Shown one piece after another: positions 26,540 to 35,488 of a DNA stretch of 64,000 nt. The DNA comes from an uncultured Methanoregula sp. (GTDB taxonomy: Archaea > Halobacteriota > Methanomicrobia > Methanomicrobiales > Methanospirillaceae), in the NCBI RefSeq assembly GCF_963678795.1, contig NZ_OY787452.1:124001-188000 (forward strand), read 5' to 3'. The translations under genes were made by a program, and so were the position numbers. The notes beneath the pieces are model-generated. The model made no database searches and had not been told where the DNA came from. It saw only the letters and a list, made by a program, of their open reading frames with translations. How positions within the stretch are numbered: the stretch's first letter is position 1; each line of letters starts with the position of its first letter.

Positions 26540-27357
26540 GAGCCGGCCTCTTCTTTTTCGGTGAGGATTTTTACCGCAATGATCACGGCAAACGAGATAA
26601 TCACGAGCATCACTGCGAGCACGAGCGAAACCTCCATGCTGCCCTGCATTGCGCCGTAGATGGCAAGTGGCATTGTCTGGGTTTTGCCCTGCAGGTTCCC
26701 GGCAAACATGATAGTGGCCCCGAACTCACCCAGCGCCCGGGCAAAGGTCATGACTGCCCCGGAAAGGATGCCCGTCATGGCAAGCGGGACGGTAATCGAG
26801 AAAAATGTCGTAAGCGGTGAGGCGCCGAGAGTCCGGGCCGCATGCTCGTACACCCGGTTGACCCCGGCAAAACTAGTCCGGGCCTGCCGGATATAGAACG
26901 GCGAGGCAACAAAGACCTGCGCCATGATCACGGCAATGGTCGTAAACGCGATATCGATTCCCGCCAGGTTCAGGTACTGTCCGATAAACCCCCGGCGCCC
27001 GAATGCCATGAGCAGCGCAAGGCCGGCAACTGCTGGCGGGAGCACGACCGGGAGGTCGGTGATCGTATCGATGATCTTCTTTCCAGGGTACTGGCAGCGG
27101 GCATTGATGTATGCGACCGGTGTCCCAAAACAGATCACGATACCGGTGCTGATGCTCGCAGTGATGAAACTTAAAAAAAGGGCATCCATTACCACCGGAT
27201 CCTGCAATGAGGCGAGCAGGAATTCCGGCGGGACACGGAGCAGGAGAGCAGCCAGCGGGATACAGATAAACGAGACCGCGAGCACAACAAAAACCGTAAT
27301 AAGGATACGGAGCGGCAGGTTTCCCCTCCTGCAGATCCGTTCCAAGGTGATTGTCAT
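26536..27357 (-). CDS. modB: Molybdate ABC transporter permease
   Basis: This 273-residue protein has about six membrane helices and the permease EAA-like motif YEHAARTLGASPLTTFFSIT, which docks on ModC. DLPVVLPPAVAGLALLMAFG and RALGEFGATIMFAGN are characteristic of ModB/CysT-type permeases. It lies 47 bases behind modA and overlaps modC. It sits in the same orientation as the nif genes, consistent with supply of molybdenum for the FeMo cofactor. Confidence 0.93.
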   Translation of the reverse strand: MTITLERICRRGNLPLRILITVFVVLAVSFICIPLAALLLRVPPEFLLASLQDPVVMDALFLSFITASISTGIVICFGTPVAYINARCQYPGKKIIDTITDLPVVLPPAVAGLALLMAFGRRGFIGQYLNLAGIDIAFTTIAVIMAQVFVASPFYIRQARTSFAGVNRVYEHAARTLGASPLTTFFSITVPLAMTGILSGAVMTFARALGEFGATIMFAGNLQGKTQTMPLAIYGAMQGSMEVSLVLAVMLVIISFAVIIAVKILTEKEEAGS

Positions 27358-27404
27358 GCCCGTTTAGTCCCCGTACGGGTTATTCCTCTTTTGTCCGTTC
27401 CGGT

Positions 27405-28232
27405 TCAGCGGACTACCGGTGTAAACCCGTATCGCGTTAAGATCGCATTTCCTTTCGGTGATTCGATAAACTGTACGAACGCTGATGCCCGGTCCTGTAC
27501 TGCGGATCCCTGCACAATCCCGAGCGGGTACTCGGCAATCACGTTGTACTTGTCGGGTATCGGGAGCGTGGTTATCAGTGCCCGGTCCCCTTCGCTCACA
27601 TCGGACGCGTACGCAATCCCCGCATCCGCCTCGCCGACACGGATATGGGCAACGAGCGCTGTGACCGCGGGATCTTCCGATACCACATTGTTCATGACGG
27701 CATCGCGGTATCCCGGCCCGTAGGCTGAGTCATTGGCCATTTTTCCGAGCGTCTGCCGGGTATAATCTCCGAACGGGACTTCCTTTGTCCCCATCACGAG
27801 CCGGATACCGGGATGGGCGAGATCAGAAAGGCCGGTGATATTAGCCCGGTTTTCCTTTGGAACAATGAGTGCCAGCTTGTTTTTTGCAAAGATCTTAACG
27901 GAATCGTTGACGATCAGTCCTTCCCCCTGCAGGGCCGTCATGTGTTTCGTATTTGCTGACAGGAACAGATCCGCGTGCGCACCCTGTTCGATCTGGGTGC
28001 GGAGTGCCTGCGATCCGTCGAAGTTCAGGACAATTTTTCTGTCCGGGTGCACTGCCTCGTAGGCTTTGGCGATATCCGTCATGACTCCCGTTAGGGATGC
28101 TGCGGCAAATACCGTCAGTTCATTTTTCTCAGGTGCGGGAGCTGTCCCTGATGAGGTACAGCCTGTCGCAAGAAGAAGAGCAAGGATCGTGATCCCTGCT
28201 GCCAGTGAGATGAGAGTTGTGTCTTTTGTCAT
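27405..28232 (-). CDS. modA: Molybdate-binding lipoprotein
   Basis: This 275-residue periplasm-side binding protein captures molybdate for ModBC. The start has a lipoprotein-type signal (ILALLLATGCTSSG), so the mature protein is probably anchored at Cys26. ModA motifs follow: LTVFAAASLTGVMTDIAKAY, NFDGSQALRTQIEQGAHADL (oxyanion-binding serines), GTKEVPFGDYTRQTL and GIAYASDV. It heads modABC, which directly follow the AnfO-like gene at the end of the nif operon. A tungstate preference cannot be excluded from sequence alone. Confidence 0.94.
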   Translation of the reverse strand: MTKDTTLISLAAGITILALLLATGCTSSGTAPAPEKNELTVFAAASLTGVMTDIAKAYEAVHPDRKIVLNFDGSQALRTQIEQGAHADLFLSANTKHMTALQGEGLIVNDSVKIFAKNKLALIVPKENRANITGLSDLAHPGIRLVMGTKEVPFGDYTRQTLGKMANDSAYGPGYRDAVMNNVVSEDPAVTALVAHIRVGEADAGIAYASDVSEGDRALITTLPIPDKYNVIAEYPLGIVQGSAVQDRASAFVQFIESPKGNAILTRYGFTPVVR

Positions 28233-28282
28233 GATAATGCCTCGATTGTTCAGTTCAGGGTTGAAAATTCATGTCTGCCGTT

Positions 28283-28927
28283 TCAGCACCCGCATGGTCC
28301 CGCTGAGATTTTTGTCAGCCGGACCCGGACCTCACCTGGCCCCAGGTTTTCTGAATGCAGGGAAAATCCCCGGTACTCGGCATCCATTACGATCCATGGC
28401 GGCACGTGGTCGCAGACAATCTCCAGTTCGGAGAATGAACCCTGCTGAACAAACGGCCGGAGCACCTGCTTGCTGCTCACCTCGGGGCGCTTCCCCTGAA
28501 TATCGCGGATTGAGATATAATATTTCCCGGGTGCGATTTCGAGCGGGGCTGGGATATCTGCGCCAGCCGGCAGCGGAGCTTTTTCCACGAGCTCATCCTT
28601 TGCTTCCTGCCAGACAACATCGAGGAATTCTGGAGGATTCCCGGTGATCTCATAGATCTGGCATCCCGCCTTCTCCAGCCCGAAGAAGAGGGCCCCGCTT
28701 GCCGACTGTGCGACAAGAATCCGACAGTTCCCGAGGAATGCCATGAGTTCCCCCGTCTTTGTGCGCAGGCCGGCAAGCCCGCCATCTGTGTCGAGCGCGA
28801 ACGGGAAACTCCGCTCTATCAGCCACCTTCCCCGCACCCTGCGGTACACGGCAATCGTGCCCGGTTCGCTGAGCGGGATGGTCCGTCCGTCACTGCCCAT
28901 GATCACGGCAATCTCTGAAACGCACAT
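28283..28927 (-). CDS. AnfO-like nitrogenase accessory protein
   Basis: This 214-residue protein resembles AnfO, first named from iron-only nitrogenase operons: it begins with EIAVIMGSDGRTIPL and SEPGTIAVYRRVRGRWLIER, then ELMAFLGNCRILVAQSASGAL and KAGCQIYEITGNPPEFLD, the pattern of the family's N-terminal part. The second half (ISIRDIQGKRPEVSSKQVL and LRPFV) is typical of the longer version. The central part is related in style to NifX/NafY cofactor-carrier proteins. Its last residues are GPCGC. It follows the ferredoxin gene in the nif operon and precedes modA. Here it accompanies a molybdenum-type nitrogenase, so a general role in cofactor maturation or delivery is inferred. Confidence 0.75.
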   Translation of the reverse strand: MCVSEIAVIMGSDGRTIPLSEPGTIAVYRRVRGRWLIERSFPFALDTDGGLAGLRTKTGELMAFLGNCRILVAQSASGALFFGLEKAGCQIYEITGNPPEFLDVVWQEAKDELVEKAPLPAGADIPAPLEIAPGKYYISIRDIQGKRPEVSSKQVLRPFVQQGSFSELEIVCDHVPPWIVMDAEYRGFSLHSENLGPGEVRVRLTKISAGPCGC

Positions 28928-28941
28928 GATCTCCTCCCGGG

Positions 28942-29250
28942 TTACAGGGCAAGACGCCCCAGGGGAACCCCCCCTTCGATATGCGAGTCGAGGATATCCG
29001 GTACGTCCCCGGGGGTCACCGGACCGTACCAGACATTGCCGGGATACACGACCACGACCGGCCCTTTCTCGCAGATACCAAAGCAGCCGGTGTTGGAGAG
29101 GAAGACCTCCCCGCCGATGCCGCGTTCTTCGATCTCTTCCTGGAATTTAGCCATCACCTCAAGACCCGCCCTGGTGTGGCAGAACCCTTTCTGCTGCCCG
29201 CTCGGCCGGGAGCTGGTGCAGACAAAGATGTGGTGTGTGGGTTTTTGCAT
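28942..29250 (-). CDS. Thioredoxin-fold 2Fe-2S ferredoxin
   Basis: This 102-residue protein begins MQKPTHHIFVCTSSRPSGQQ and carries four cysteines at 11, 24, 56 and 60 (IFVCTSSRP, GFCHTR, NTGCFGICEKG), the pattern of thioredoxin-like 2Fe-2S ferredoxins. It ends with a proline-rich tail GDVPDILDSHI. The gene begins 1 base after the nifN stop, so it is part of the nif operon. It may pass electrons in cofactor synthesis or serve as the nitrogenase electron carrier; which one cannot be told from sequence. The longer frame from 29748 is non-coding upstream of the ATG at 29250. Confidence 0.88.
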   Translation of the reverse strand: MQKPTHHIFVCTSSRPSGQQKGFCHTRAGLEVMAKFQEEIEERGIGGEVFLSNTGCFGICEKGPVVVVYPGNVWYGPVTPGDVPDILDSHIEGGVPLGRLAL

Positions 29251-29251
29251 T

Positions 29252-30643
29252 TCAGATACCTTCCATGAGTTCTGTCCTGTGGGTTTCTTCGTACCGGCTC
29301 CTCCGGTACGAGCCGTGTTTCTCTTCCAGCAGCGTGTTCGTGACCCGGTCGAGGAGCGCAATCGTTCCCGCGTACCCGATGGAAAGGATCCGCTGGCCCC
29401 CGACCCGGTCATGGACGGGAAAGCCGGTCCGGACAACCGGGATGCCATGCCTCTCGGTGAAGAATTTCCCGCCGGAATGGCCGATCGCGATATTGGCACC
29501 GGCCCGGAGCGCTGCCGCCTCGATCGCGGCAAAATCCGTCTCTTCCAGGACGGCGGGCTGTTCGTCCAGGCCCATAAGGAGCGGCTCGAGGCAGGAAGTA
29601 AGCCGGCTCGTCCGGGTCCCGGTTGCGATGACGACCGGGGCGAGGCCGTTCTCGGTGCAGGTCCGGGCCAGGGCATATACCAGTTCCGGTTCGCCGTAGA
29701 TGACCGCCCGGCCCTCCGCGTTATACTTGTGGGCGTCAGCCATTGCATCGAGGAGCCAGCCGCGTTCGTTCACGAGGGCCACCGGCCGGGGGTGCCCGCT
29801 GACTTTTTCGAGCAGGGCAATGAGCTGGTCGGTTGCCCCGACCCCCACTGGGAGCGGCAGGGTGGCGAGCGGGACGCCGTACTCCTGTTCGAGCCAGAGG
29901 CCGGGCGAGAGATTGTCCGGGCAGGTTGCCCCGAACTGGATCGTGAGCGGGGCGCCGGGCATGGGAGTAATCTCCTGCGTCCGTGTCCCTCCCGACGGGA
30001 TCTTCTGGTACCTCCCGGCGAACGGGCGGTCAAGGGTCAGGGAGTAATCGGGGATGAACGTGCAGTCAAGTCCCATGATGGCGAAGATCCTTTTAATCTC
30101 CCGGATATCCGCGGGACTGATATGCGGGAGGATAACGTTGATGCGCCGGTGCGGTTCCGTGGGCCGGGCAAAATGGGTAATGATTGCCTTAGTCGCGGCC
30201 CAGTACCCTTCCGTGTGGCTCCCGCTGTAACTCGGCGTGGGTACCGGGATGATGTCGGGGCAGCCAGTTTCCTGCACGGTCTGGTAATCGCGGATGATCC
30301 GGTCCAGGTCCTCGCCCATGGTCTCGGCAAGGCAGGTGGTCAGGACACCAATCACTGACGGTGCATAGACTCTCCTCACATTGTCGAGCGCTTTTTTCAG
30401 GTTTGCTTCCCCGCCGTGGATGGTCTGCTTCTCGTTGAGCGAGGAGGAGGCGATATCCACCGGCTCATTGAAGTGGTTGACGCAGGTGAGGCGCATGTAG
30501 GTACTGCATCCCTGCGAGCCGTGGACGAGCGCCATCGCTCTCTCGATACCCCGGAACGCGATGATGCCCCCGAGCGGCATGCAGTGCTGGCACTGGTTCT
30601 CGTTCACCTGCCGGACCATACCGGAATTCCCGTCCGGCACCAT
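29252..30643 (-). CDS. nifN: Nitrogenase cofactor assembly protein NifN
   Basis: This 463-residue protein is the beta-type subunit of the NifEN scaffold on which the FeMo-cofactor precursor matures. It begins MVPDGNSGMVRQVNENQCQH, with conserved QHCMPLGGIIAFRGIE and LVHGSQGCSTYMRL, and TTCLAETMGEDL in the middle, each bearing a cluster-ligand-type cysteine. The ATG at 30643 overlaps the nifE stop (TGATG), so the two are coupled. The order nifK-nifE-nifN and the sequence pattern distinguish it from NifK. Confidence 0.93.
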   Translation of the reverse strand: MVPDGNSGMVRQVNENQCQHCMPLGGIIAFRGIERAMALVHGSQGCSTYMRLTCVNHFNEPVDIASSSLNEKQTIHGGEANLKKALDNVRRVYAPSVIGVLTTCLAETMGEDLDRIIRDYQTVQETGCPDIIPVPTPSYSGSHTEGYWAATKAIITHFARPTEPHRRINVILPHISPADIREIKRIFAIMGLDCTFIPDYSLTLDRPFAGRYQKIPSGGTRTQEITPMPGAPLTIQFGATCPDNLSPGLWLEQEYGVPLATLPLPVGVGATDQLIALLEKVSGHPRPVALVNERGWLLDAMADAHKYNAEGRAVIYGEPELVYALARTCTENGLAPVVIATGTRTSRLTSCLEPLLMGLDEQPAVLEETDFAAIEAAALRAGANIAIGHSGGKFFTERHGIPVVRTGFPVHDRVGGQRILSIGYAGTIALLDRVTNTLLEEKHGSYRRSRYEETHRTELMEGI

Positions 30644-32022
30644 CAGGCACCTCCCGCCGGGGTCCGGAGGTACTTCCAGACCGGGGAGCAGGTGGTGACG
30701 TACACCTCGCGGGCAAAATTCACGGCACCGTCGAACCCTGCAAGGCACTCCTTGCGGTCATGGTTGTGGTCCACGAAACCAACGCCCAGTTTGTAAGCGA
30801 GCACGCGTTCCTTGACGCCGCCGGCCATGACATCGACCTGCTTTTCGATAAGGAACCGCTCGATCTCGGCCGGGTTGGTGTCGTCAACCACGATCGCTCC
30901 TTCGTCAAGGAGACTCGTTATGGTCGCGTACTCCTCGGTTTTGCCGGTCTGGGTGCCGGTGAGGACGATCTCCATCCCGAGCTCGCGGAGCTGCCGGATC
31001 AGGGCAACGGCCTTGTAGGCCCCGCCCACGTAGATCGCTGCCCGTCTGCCGGCCAGTTTCTGCCGGTAGCGTTCGATTGCCGGGCGGATGCGGGCCATCT
31101 CCCGCTCAATGAGCGCTTCGGCCCGTGCGGTGATGGCCGGGTCATCGTAGAACCGGGCAATCTTCCGCAGGCTTTCAGCCGTGTTTTCGGCGCCGAAGAA
31201 ATTGACATCCATGAATGGGGTGCCGAACTCTTTCTCGAGCTGCTGGGCCACCCAGTGCATCGAGCCCGTGCACTGCACAAGGTTGAGGCACGCACCGGGT
31301 GCCTGTTTCAGGGTCGCTACCGTCGAGTCGCCGGTGAAGGCTACGTTGATCTCAATGCCCATCTCGGCCAGGTAGCGCCGGGCAAGCCACATCTCGCCGC
31401 CCAGGTTATACTCTCCGAGAAAGTTGAGCTTCTGCGTCTTTTTGACCAGTTCTCCCTCTTTTGGCATGATCAGCCGCATGAGGGCGAGGGCCGCGGCCCG
31501 GTACCCTACCACCTTGTTGCCGGAGATGAAGCCGCTCGACTCGACCGGGATCACCTCGGTCTGGTGGTGGCGCGTTGCATTCCTGCATACAGCGATGATG
31601 TCGTCGCCAATCATGCCGGTCACGCAGGTCGCGTACACGAAGATTGCGGGGGGGTGGTATTTCTCAACGATCTCATCGATGCAGGCGGCGAGTTTCTTCT
31701 CGCCACCGAAAATCACGTCCCGCTCCTTCATGTCGGTCGAGAAACTGTTCCGGTACATCTCCGACCCGCTCGACAGGCTTCCCCGGATGTCCCAGGTATA
31801 TGCAGCGCAGCCGATCGGGCCGTGGACGAGGTGGACTGCGTCCGTGACCGGGTTTAAGACCACGCGGGCCCCGCAGAAGACGCAGGCACGCTGGCTGACG
31901 GAGCCGGCCAGGCTGTCATCAGTGCAGTGGATGCTGGTCTTGCTTTTACCGGTAGTCAGGATGGAGTCCTGGCGTTCGCTGATACAGGCCGATCCTTCGG
32001 GGATTAGAGAGAGGGTATCCAT
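30643..32022 (-). CDS. nifE: Nitrogenase cofactor assembly protein NifE
   Basis: This 459-residue alpha-type scaffold subunit pairs with NifN. P-cluster-type cysteines lie in SQRACVFCGARVVL, VHGPIGCAAYTWDIR and VYATCVTGMIGDD. The GSMHWVAQQLEKEFGTPF segment and the LNLVQCTGSMHW cysteine match the alpha-fold nitrogenase family, and AYKLGVGFVDHNHDRKECLA replaces the NifD FeMo-co histidine region. It lies 23 bases behind nifK. Confidence 0.94.
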   Translation of the reverse strand: MDTLSLIPEGSACISERQDSILTTGKSKTSIHCTDDSLAGSVSQRACVFCGARVVLNPVTDAVHLVHGPIGCAAYTWDIRGSLSSGSEMYRNSFSTDMKERDVIFGGEKKLAACIDEIVEKYHPPAIFVYATCVTGMIGDDIIAVCRNATRHHQTEVIPVESSGFISGNKVVGYRAAALALMRLIMPKEGELVKKTQKLNFLGEYNLGGEMWLARRYLAEMGIEINVAFTGDSTVATLKQAPGACLNLVQCTGSMHWVAQQLEKEFGTPFMDVNFFGAENTAESLRKIARFYDDPAITARAEALIEREMARIRPAIERYRQKLAGRRAAIYVGGAYKAVALIRQLRELGMEIVLTGTQTGKTEEYATITSLLDEGAIVVDDTNPAEIERFLIEKQVDVMAGGVKERVLAYKLGVGFVDHNHDRKECLAGFDGAVNFAREVYVTTCSPVWKYLRTPAGGA

Positions 32023-32045
32023 TTTTCACTTCCGGTCATTACCCG

Positions 32046-33422
32046 TTATAACACAAGTTCAAAGTCTTCATCCAGGCAATCGCGGTCCCGGCGGTCAAGG
32101 AGAGCATTGCTGATCTGCTCTATCAGGCGCAGGCATCCCCGGTAACCGACAACCGGCATGAGCGGGTGGACGGCCCGGTCCAGGATCGGGAACCCGAAAC
32201 GGACGAACGGGACATCCTCGGCCCGGGCAATGTACTTGCCATAAGATGTGCCGATGAGGAGATCCACCGGTGCTTCCCGGATCCATTGCTGGAGTTCGAA
32301 AAGATCGCCTTCCGCTTTGACTCTTGAGCCGGTTATCCCGGCATCTTCGAGCATCGTTGAGACTTCGGTTTCGAAGGTTTTACCGGGTGTGCCCGTAAGG
32401 ACGTACACCGGGACCATGCCCATCGTGATCAGGAACGCGGTGAGCGCTATCACATGGTCGGGATCACCGAAGACTGCGACCCGCTTTCCCTGGTAGTGGA
32501 AATGCGTGTCGATCAGCGTATCGATGACCTGCCCGCGTTCGAGCGTGAGGGAAGCGGGGATCCCGACCCCGAACCAGTCCCTGATCGCCATGATGAAATC
32601 GTCGGTCGCTTTTATGCCGATGGGCAGCCTGAGCGGGATACCGGTCACACCGCATTTATCCTGCAACAGATCGGCAGCATCGTTCGATGCGAAGGATCCG
32701 AGGGCAAGGGTAACCTCCGAATTGCCCGCATCGCGGATTTCGGCGACAGTGGTACCGCCATCAGGGTACATCTGGTACCTGCTGGTCAGCGGGGTGTCGA
32801 GCACGCCCGACGTGTCCGGGAACATGATCATTTTTACACCGAGTGCGTCAACCATCCGCCGGATCTCCCGCATGTCGCCGGGATTGACAAAGCCGGGCAG
32901 GACGTTCATCTGCGACTTTTTTTGGGGACTGTCGGACCGGGCAAGATACGAGACCATAGCCCTGCACATGCCGGAGAACCCGGTAACGTGGGAGCCCTGG
33001 TAACTCGGGGTGTTGACGTGGATGACCGTTTTTCCTTCCGGGATCTCTGCCTGTTTGATTATGCTCGGGAGATCGTCACCGATCGTCTCAGAGAGGCAGG
33101 TGGTATGGACCGCCATGATCTCGGGATTGTAGATCGCAAAGACGTTTTTTATGGAGGTCTTTAAGTTCGCAGCCCCGCCGAAAACCGAGGCGCCTTCGGT
33201 AAAGGAACTGGACGACGCGAGCACCGGGTCCCGGAAATGCCGGGTCAGGTGCATGCGGTGGTACGCACAGCAGCCCTGCGAGCCGTGGCTGTGGGGCAGG
33301 CAGCCGTGGATGCCGAGCGCGGCATACATGGCGCCGAGCGGCTGGCAGGTTTTTGCCGGGTTGATCTTGCCGGTCGTGTGTTCGACCGGGCCTTCCGGTA
33401 TGCATTCAAGCATGGGTTTCAC
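32046..33422 (-). CDS. nifK: Nitrogenase molybdenum-iron protein beta chain
   Basis: This 458-residue subunit forms the MoFe protein with NifD. It begins MKPMLECIPEGPVEH and carries P-cluster cysteines in NPAKTCQPLGAMYAAL, SHGSQGCCAYHRMH and VHTTCLSETIGDDL. The length lies in the short NifK class typical of methanogens and clostridia, lacking the long N-terminal extension of Azotobacter NifK. It overlaps nifD by 17 bases, so translation is coupled. Confidence 0.95.
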   Translation of the reverse strand: MKPMLECIPEGPVEHTTGKINPAKTCQPLGAMYAALGIHGCLPHSHGSQGCCAYHRMHLTRHFRDPVLASSSSFTEGASVFGGAANLKTSIKNVFAIYNPEIMAVHTTCLSETIGDDLPSIIKQAEIPEGKTVIHVNTPSYQGSHVTGFSGMCRAMVSYLARSDSPQKKSQMNVLPGFVNPGDMREIRRMVDALGVKMIMFPDTSGVLDTPLTSRYQMYPDGGTTVAEIRDAGNSEVTLALGSFASNDAADLLQDKCGVTGIPLRLPIGIKATDDFIMAIRDWFGVGIPASLTLERGQVIDTLIDTHFHYQGKRVAVFGDPDHVIALTAFLITMGMVPVYVLTGTPGKTFETEVSTMLEDAGITGSRVKAEGDLFELQQWIREAPVDLLIGTSYGKYIARAEDVPFVRFGFPILDRAVHPLMPVVGYRGCLRLIEQISNALLDRRDRDCLDEDFELVL

Positions 33423-35031
33423 TTCCTTCGCTGTTCTCTTTCTCCCAGGGGGGAGTGATCAGTTTCCAGGCCGGGGAAGTCAGGGCATTGACTACGTCCC
33501 TGGCAAAGTTCAGGGCGCCGTTGTAACCGGCGTACGGCCCGCTGTAGTCATAGGCGTGCAGCTGTTTGGACGCAACGCCCATCTTGTGGACAATGTACTT
33601 GTCCCGCACTCCCGAGAGGAACAGGTCGGGTTTTGCCGTCCGGATCAGGACTTCGACCTCGTGATGGTTTGCATCGTCGATAATGACCTGCCCGTCCTTC
33701 ATGTTCGGGTAGATGCCCTCGTAGTAGCTGAGCGGGACCTTGCATTTGAGTTCGTCGAACTTCTCCTTCGACATGTTCAGGTGGACGTGGGCATCCTGGT
33801 ACATCTTCTCATCGGCCACGAGATGGAGCTCGGGGATGTTTTTCGAGTCCGCATCGCTCTTGATCGTGGGGATGACCTGACGGCCTTCGTAGTCGTCCCG
33901 GTGGGCGAACTCGTAGCCGGCAATGATCATCTCCATGCCGAGGTCGCGGAGCAGGTACTGGTAGTGGTGGCTCCGTGAACCGCCGACGATCGCAAACGCG
34001 GTCTTGCCTTTGAGGATCTTGCCGTACTGCTCAAGGGCCGGGGCGACCCGTGCGGTCTCCCGGGCAATGACTGCTTCCGTCTGTCTGTTGAGTTCCTCGT
34101 CCCCGAAACACCGGGCCACCTGGCGCAGCGACTGGTTCGTGGAATCGATCCCGATAAAGTTGACTTTCAGCCACGGCGTGCCGTACTTGGTCTCCATCAT
34201 CTCGGCTATGTAGTTGATCGAGCGGTGGCACTGGACAAGGTTCAGGTCAGCGAGGTGCAGGTTTTTGATGTCCAGGTAACTGGAGTCGCCGGTCAGGATG
34301 CAGTTGACCGTGTAGCCGATCTCCTTTAAGATCCGTTCCAGTTCCCAGCCATCGCCGCCGATATTGTACTCCCCCAGGATGTTGATGACGTGTTTTTCGG
34401 CTTTCCGCTCCGTTCCGGTGCCGATCACCTTCTCCATGAGGTTGTTGTTCGCTATGTGGTGGCCTGCCGACTGGCTGACCCCCTTGTACCCCTCGCAGTT
34501 GTACGCGATCACCTGGATCCCGTGCCGCTCCTGTGCGGCTTTCGCTACCGCGTTGATATCGTCGCCGATCAGGCCGACCGGGCAGGTGGCGCAGATGTTG
34601 ATTGCCCGCGGGTGGAACGCGGATACGACCTCGTCGATCATCTTTGCGAGTTTCTTCTCCCCGCCAAAGACGATGTCCGGCTCCTGCATGTCTGTGATGA
34701 AACAGAGCTGGGAGTAGATCTTCTCTTTTGGGGTCGTATCATCAGCCCTGGCCTTGTTGCGCCGTGTGCCCCAGCTGTAGTACCCGCAGCCGACCGGGCC
34801 GTGGGTGATGGTGATCATGTCCTTGATCGGGCCGACAACCACGCCTTTGCAGCCGGCATAGGCGCAGCCCCGCTGCGAGATGATGCCGGGGATCGTCCGG
34901 GTGTTCGCCTCGATCTGGGGGCAGCATTCCGCTGCCTCGTCTTTAACTATGAGATGCTTTTTCCGGTTTTTCTTTACCGTATCCGGGTAAGGCCCGAGCA
35001 TCTCCTCCAGTGTTACATCCGTTCCTGTCAC
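33406..35031 (-). CDS. nifD: Nitrogenase molybdenum-iron protein alpha chain
   Basis: This subunit holds the FeMo cofactor where N2 is reduced. P-cluster cysteines are in GIISQRGCAYAGCKGV, THGPVGCGYYSWGTR and CATCPVGLIGDDI. The cofactor cysteine lies in LNLVQCHRSINYIAEMM and the cofactor histidine in GVASKQLHAYDYSGPY. At 541 residues it is of the longer archaeal/clostridial class, with the insert region ENSEGSETHA at the C-terminus. I chose GTG 35031 because GGAGGTGA lies 5 bases upstream; a GTG at 35040 is also in frame. It follows nifI2 closely. Confidence 0.95.
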   Translation of the reverse strand: MTGTDVTLEEMLGPYPDTVKKNRKKHLIVKDEAAECCPQIEANTRTIPGIISQRGCAYAGCKGVVVGPIKDMITITHGPVGCGYYSWGTRRNKARADDTTPKEKIYSQLCFITDMQEPDIVFGGEKKLAKMIDEVVSAFHPRAINICATCPVGLIGDDINAVAKAAQERHGIQVIAYNCEGYKGVSQSAGHHIANNNLMEKVIGTGTERKAEKHVINILGEYNIGGDGWELERILKEIGYTVNCILTGDSSYLDIKNLHLADLNLVQCHRSINYIAEMMETKYGTPWLKVNFIGIDSTNQSLRQVARCFGDEELNRQTEAVIARETARVAPALEQYGKILKGKTAFAIVGGSRSHHYQYLLRDLGMEMIIAGYEFAHRDDYEGRQVIPTIKSDADSKNIPELHLVADEKMYQDAHVHLNMSKEKFDELKCKVPLSYYEGIYPNMKDGQVIIDDANHHEVEVLIRTAKPDLFLSGVRDKYIVHKMGVASKQLHAYDYSGPYAGYNGALNFARDVVNALTSPAWKLITPPWEKENSEGSETHA

Positions 35032-35045
35032 AAATCTCACCTCCG

Positions 35046-35477
35046 TTACCAGATTGCTGCTTCGCCTGCTTCCCCGGTCCGCACGCGGACCGCGTCAGAG
35101 ACCGGCATCACGAAGATGGTCCCGTCCCCGATCCCGTCCCCGATCCCGTACCCGGTCCGGTTCGCGCCTGCTATCGCTTCGATGATCCGGGGAACATCAT
35201 CGTCATGTACCAGGATCGTGAACAGGCGCCGCGGAAAGAACCGCGAGCCGTCAAGGAAACTGGTGACCATCTTCTCGGTATCCCCTGCTTCGCTGAACTC
35301 GTCCATGCCCATGGACAGGAGCTTCTCTTTGCATTCCTCGATCGCTTTTGGATCGGTGACCAGGTTTCCCCGGCCAAGGACTTTTACTGCCGTGAACCCG
35401 GCAACGCCGGCTGCAACGAGGGCTTTTTTGGTGGCGCCGGTCTTCTTCATCCGGACTACCGCCAGGATCTCTTTCAT
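35046..35477 (-). CDS. nifI2: PII-family nitrogenase regulator NifI2
   Basis: NifI2 works with NifI1 as a hetero-complex that binds NifDK and stops nitrogen fixation when ammonium is added, relieved by 2-oxoglutarate. This 143-residue protein has MKEILAVVRMKKTGATKKAL, the VKVLGRGN strand, the expanded T-loop (PKAIEECKEK to FLDGSRFFP) and RRLFTILVHDDDVPRIIEAI. The nucleotide loop reads RTGYGIGDGIGDGTIF, with a second GDG copy where one is usual, caused by a 12-base duplication. I chose ATG 35477 because GAGGGG lies upstream and overlaps the nifI1 stop. Confidence 0.92.
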   Translation of the reverse strand: MKEILAVVRMKKTGATKKALVAAGVAGFTAVKVLGRGNLVTDPKAIEECKEKLLSMGMDEFSEAGDTEKMVTSFLDGSRFFPRRLFTILVHDDDVPRIIEAIAGANRTGYGIGDGIGDGTIFVMPVSDAVRVRTGEAGEAAIW

Positions 35478-35488
35478 GGTCTTCCCCC

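Noticed and set aside
29036-30358. 440-codon plus-strand frame opposite nifN
   Set aside because: It is an antisense shadow produced by GC-rich codons of nifN and contains no recognisable domain.
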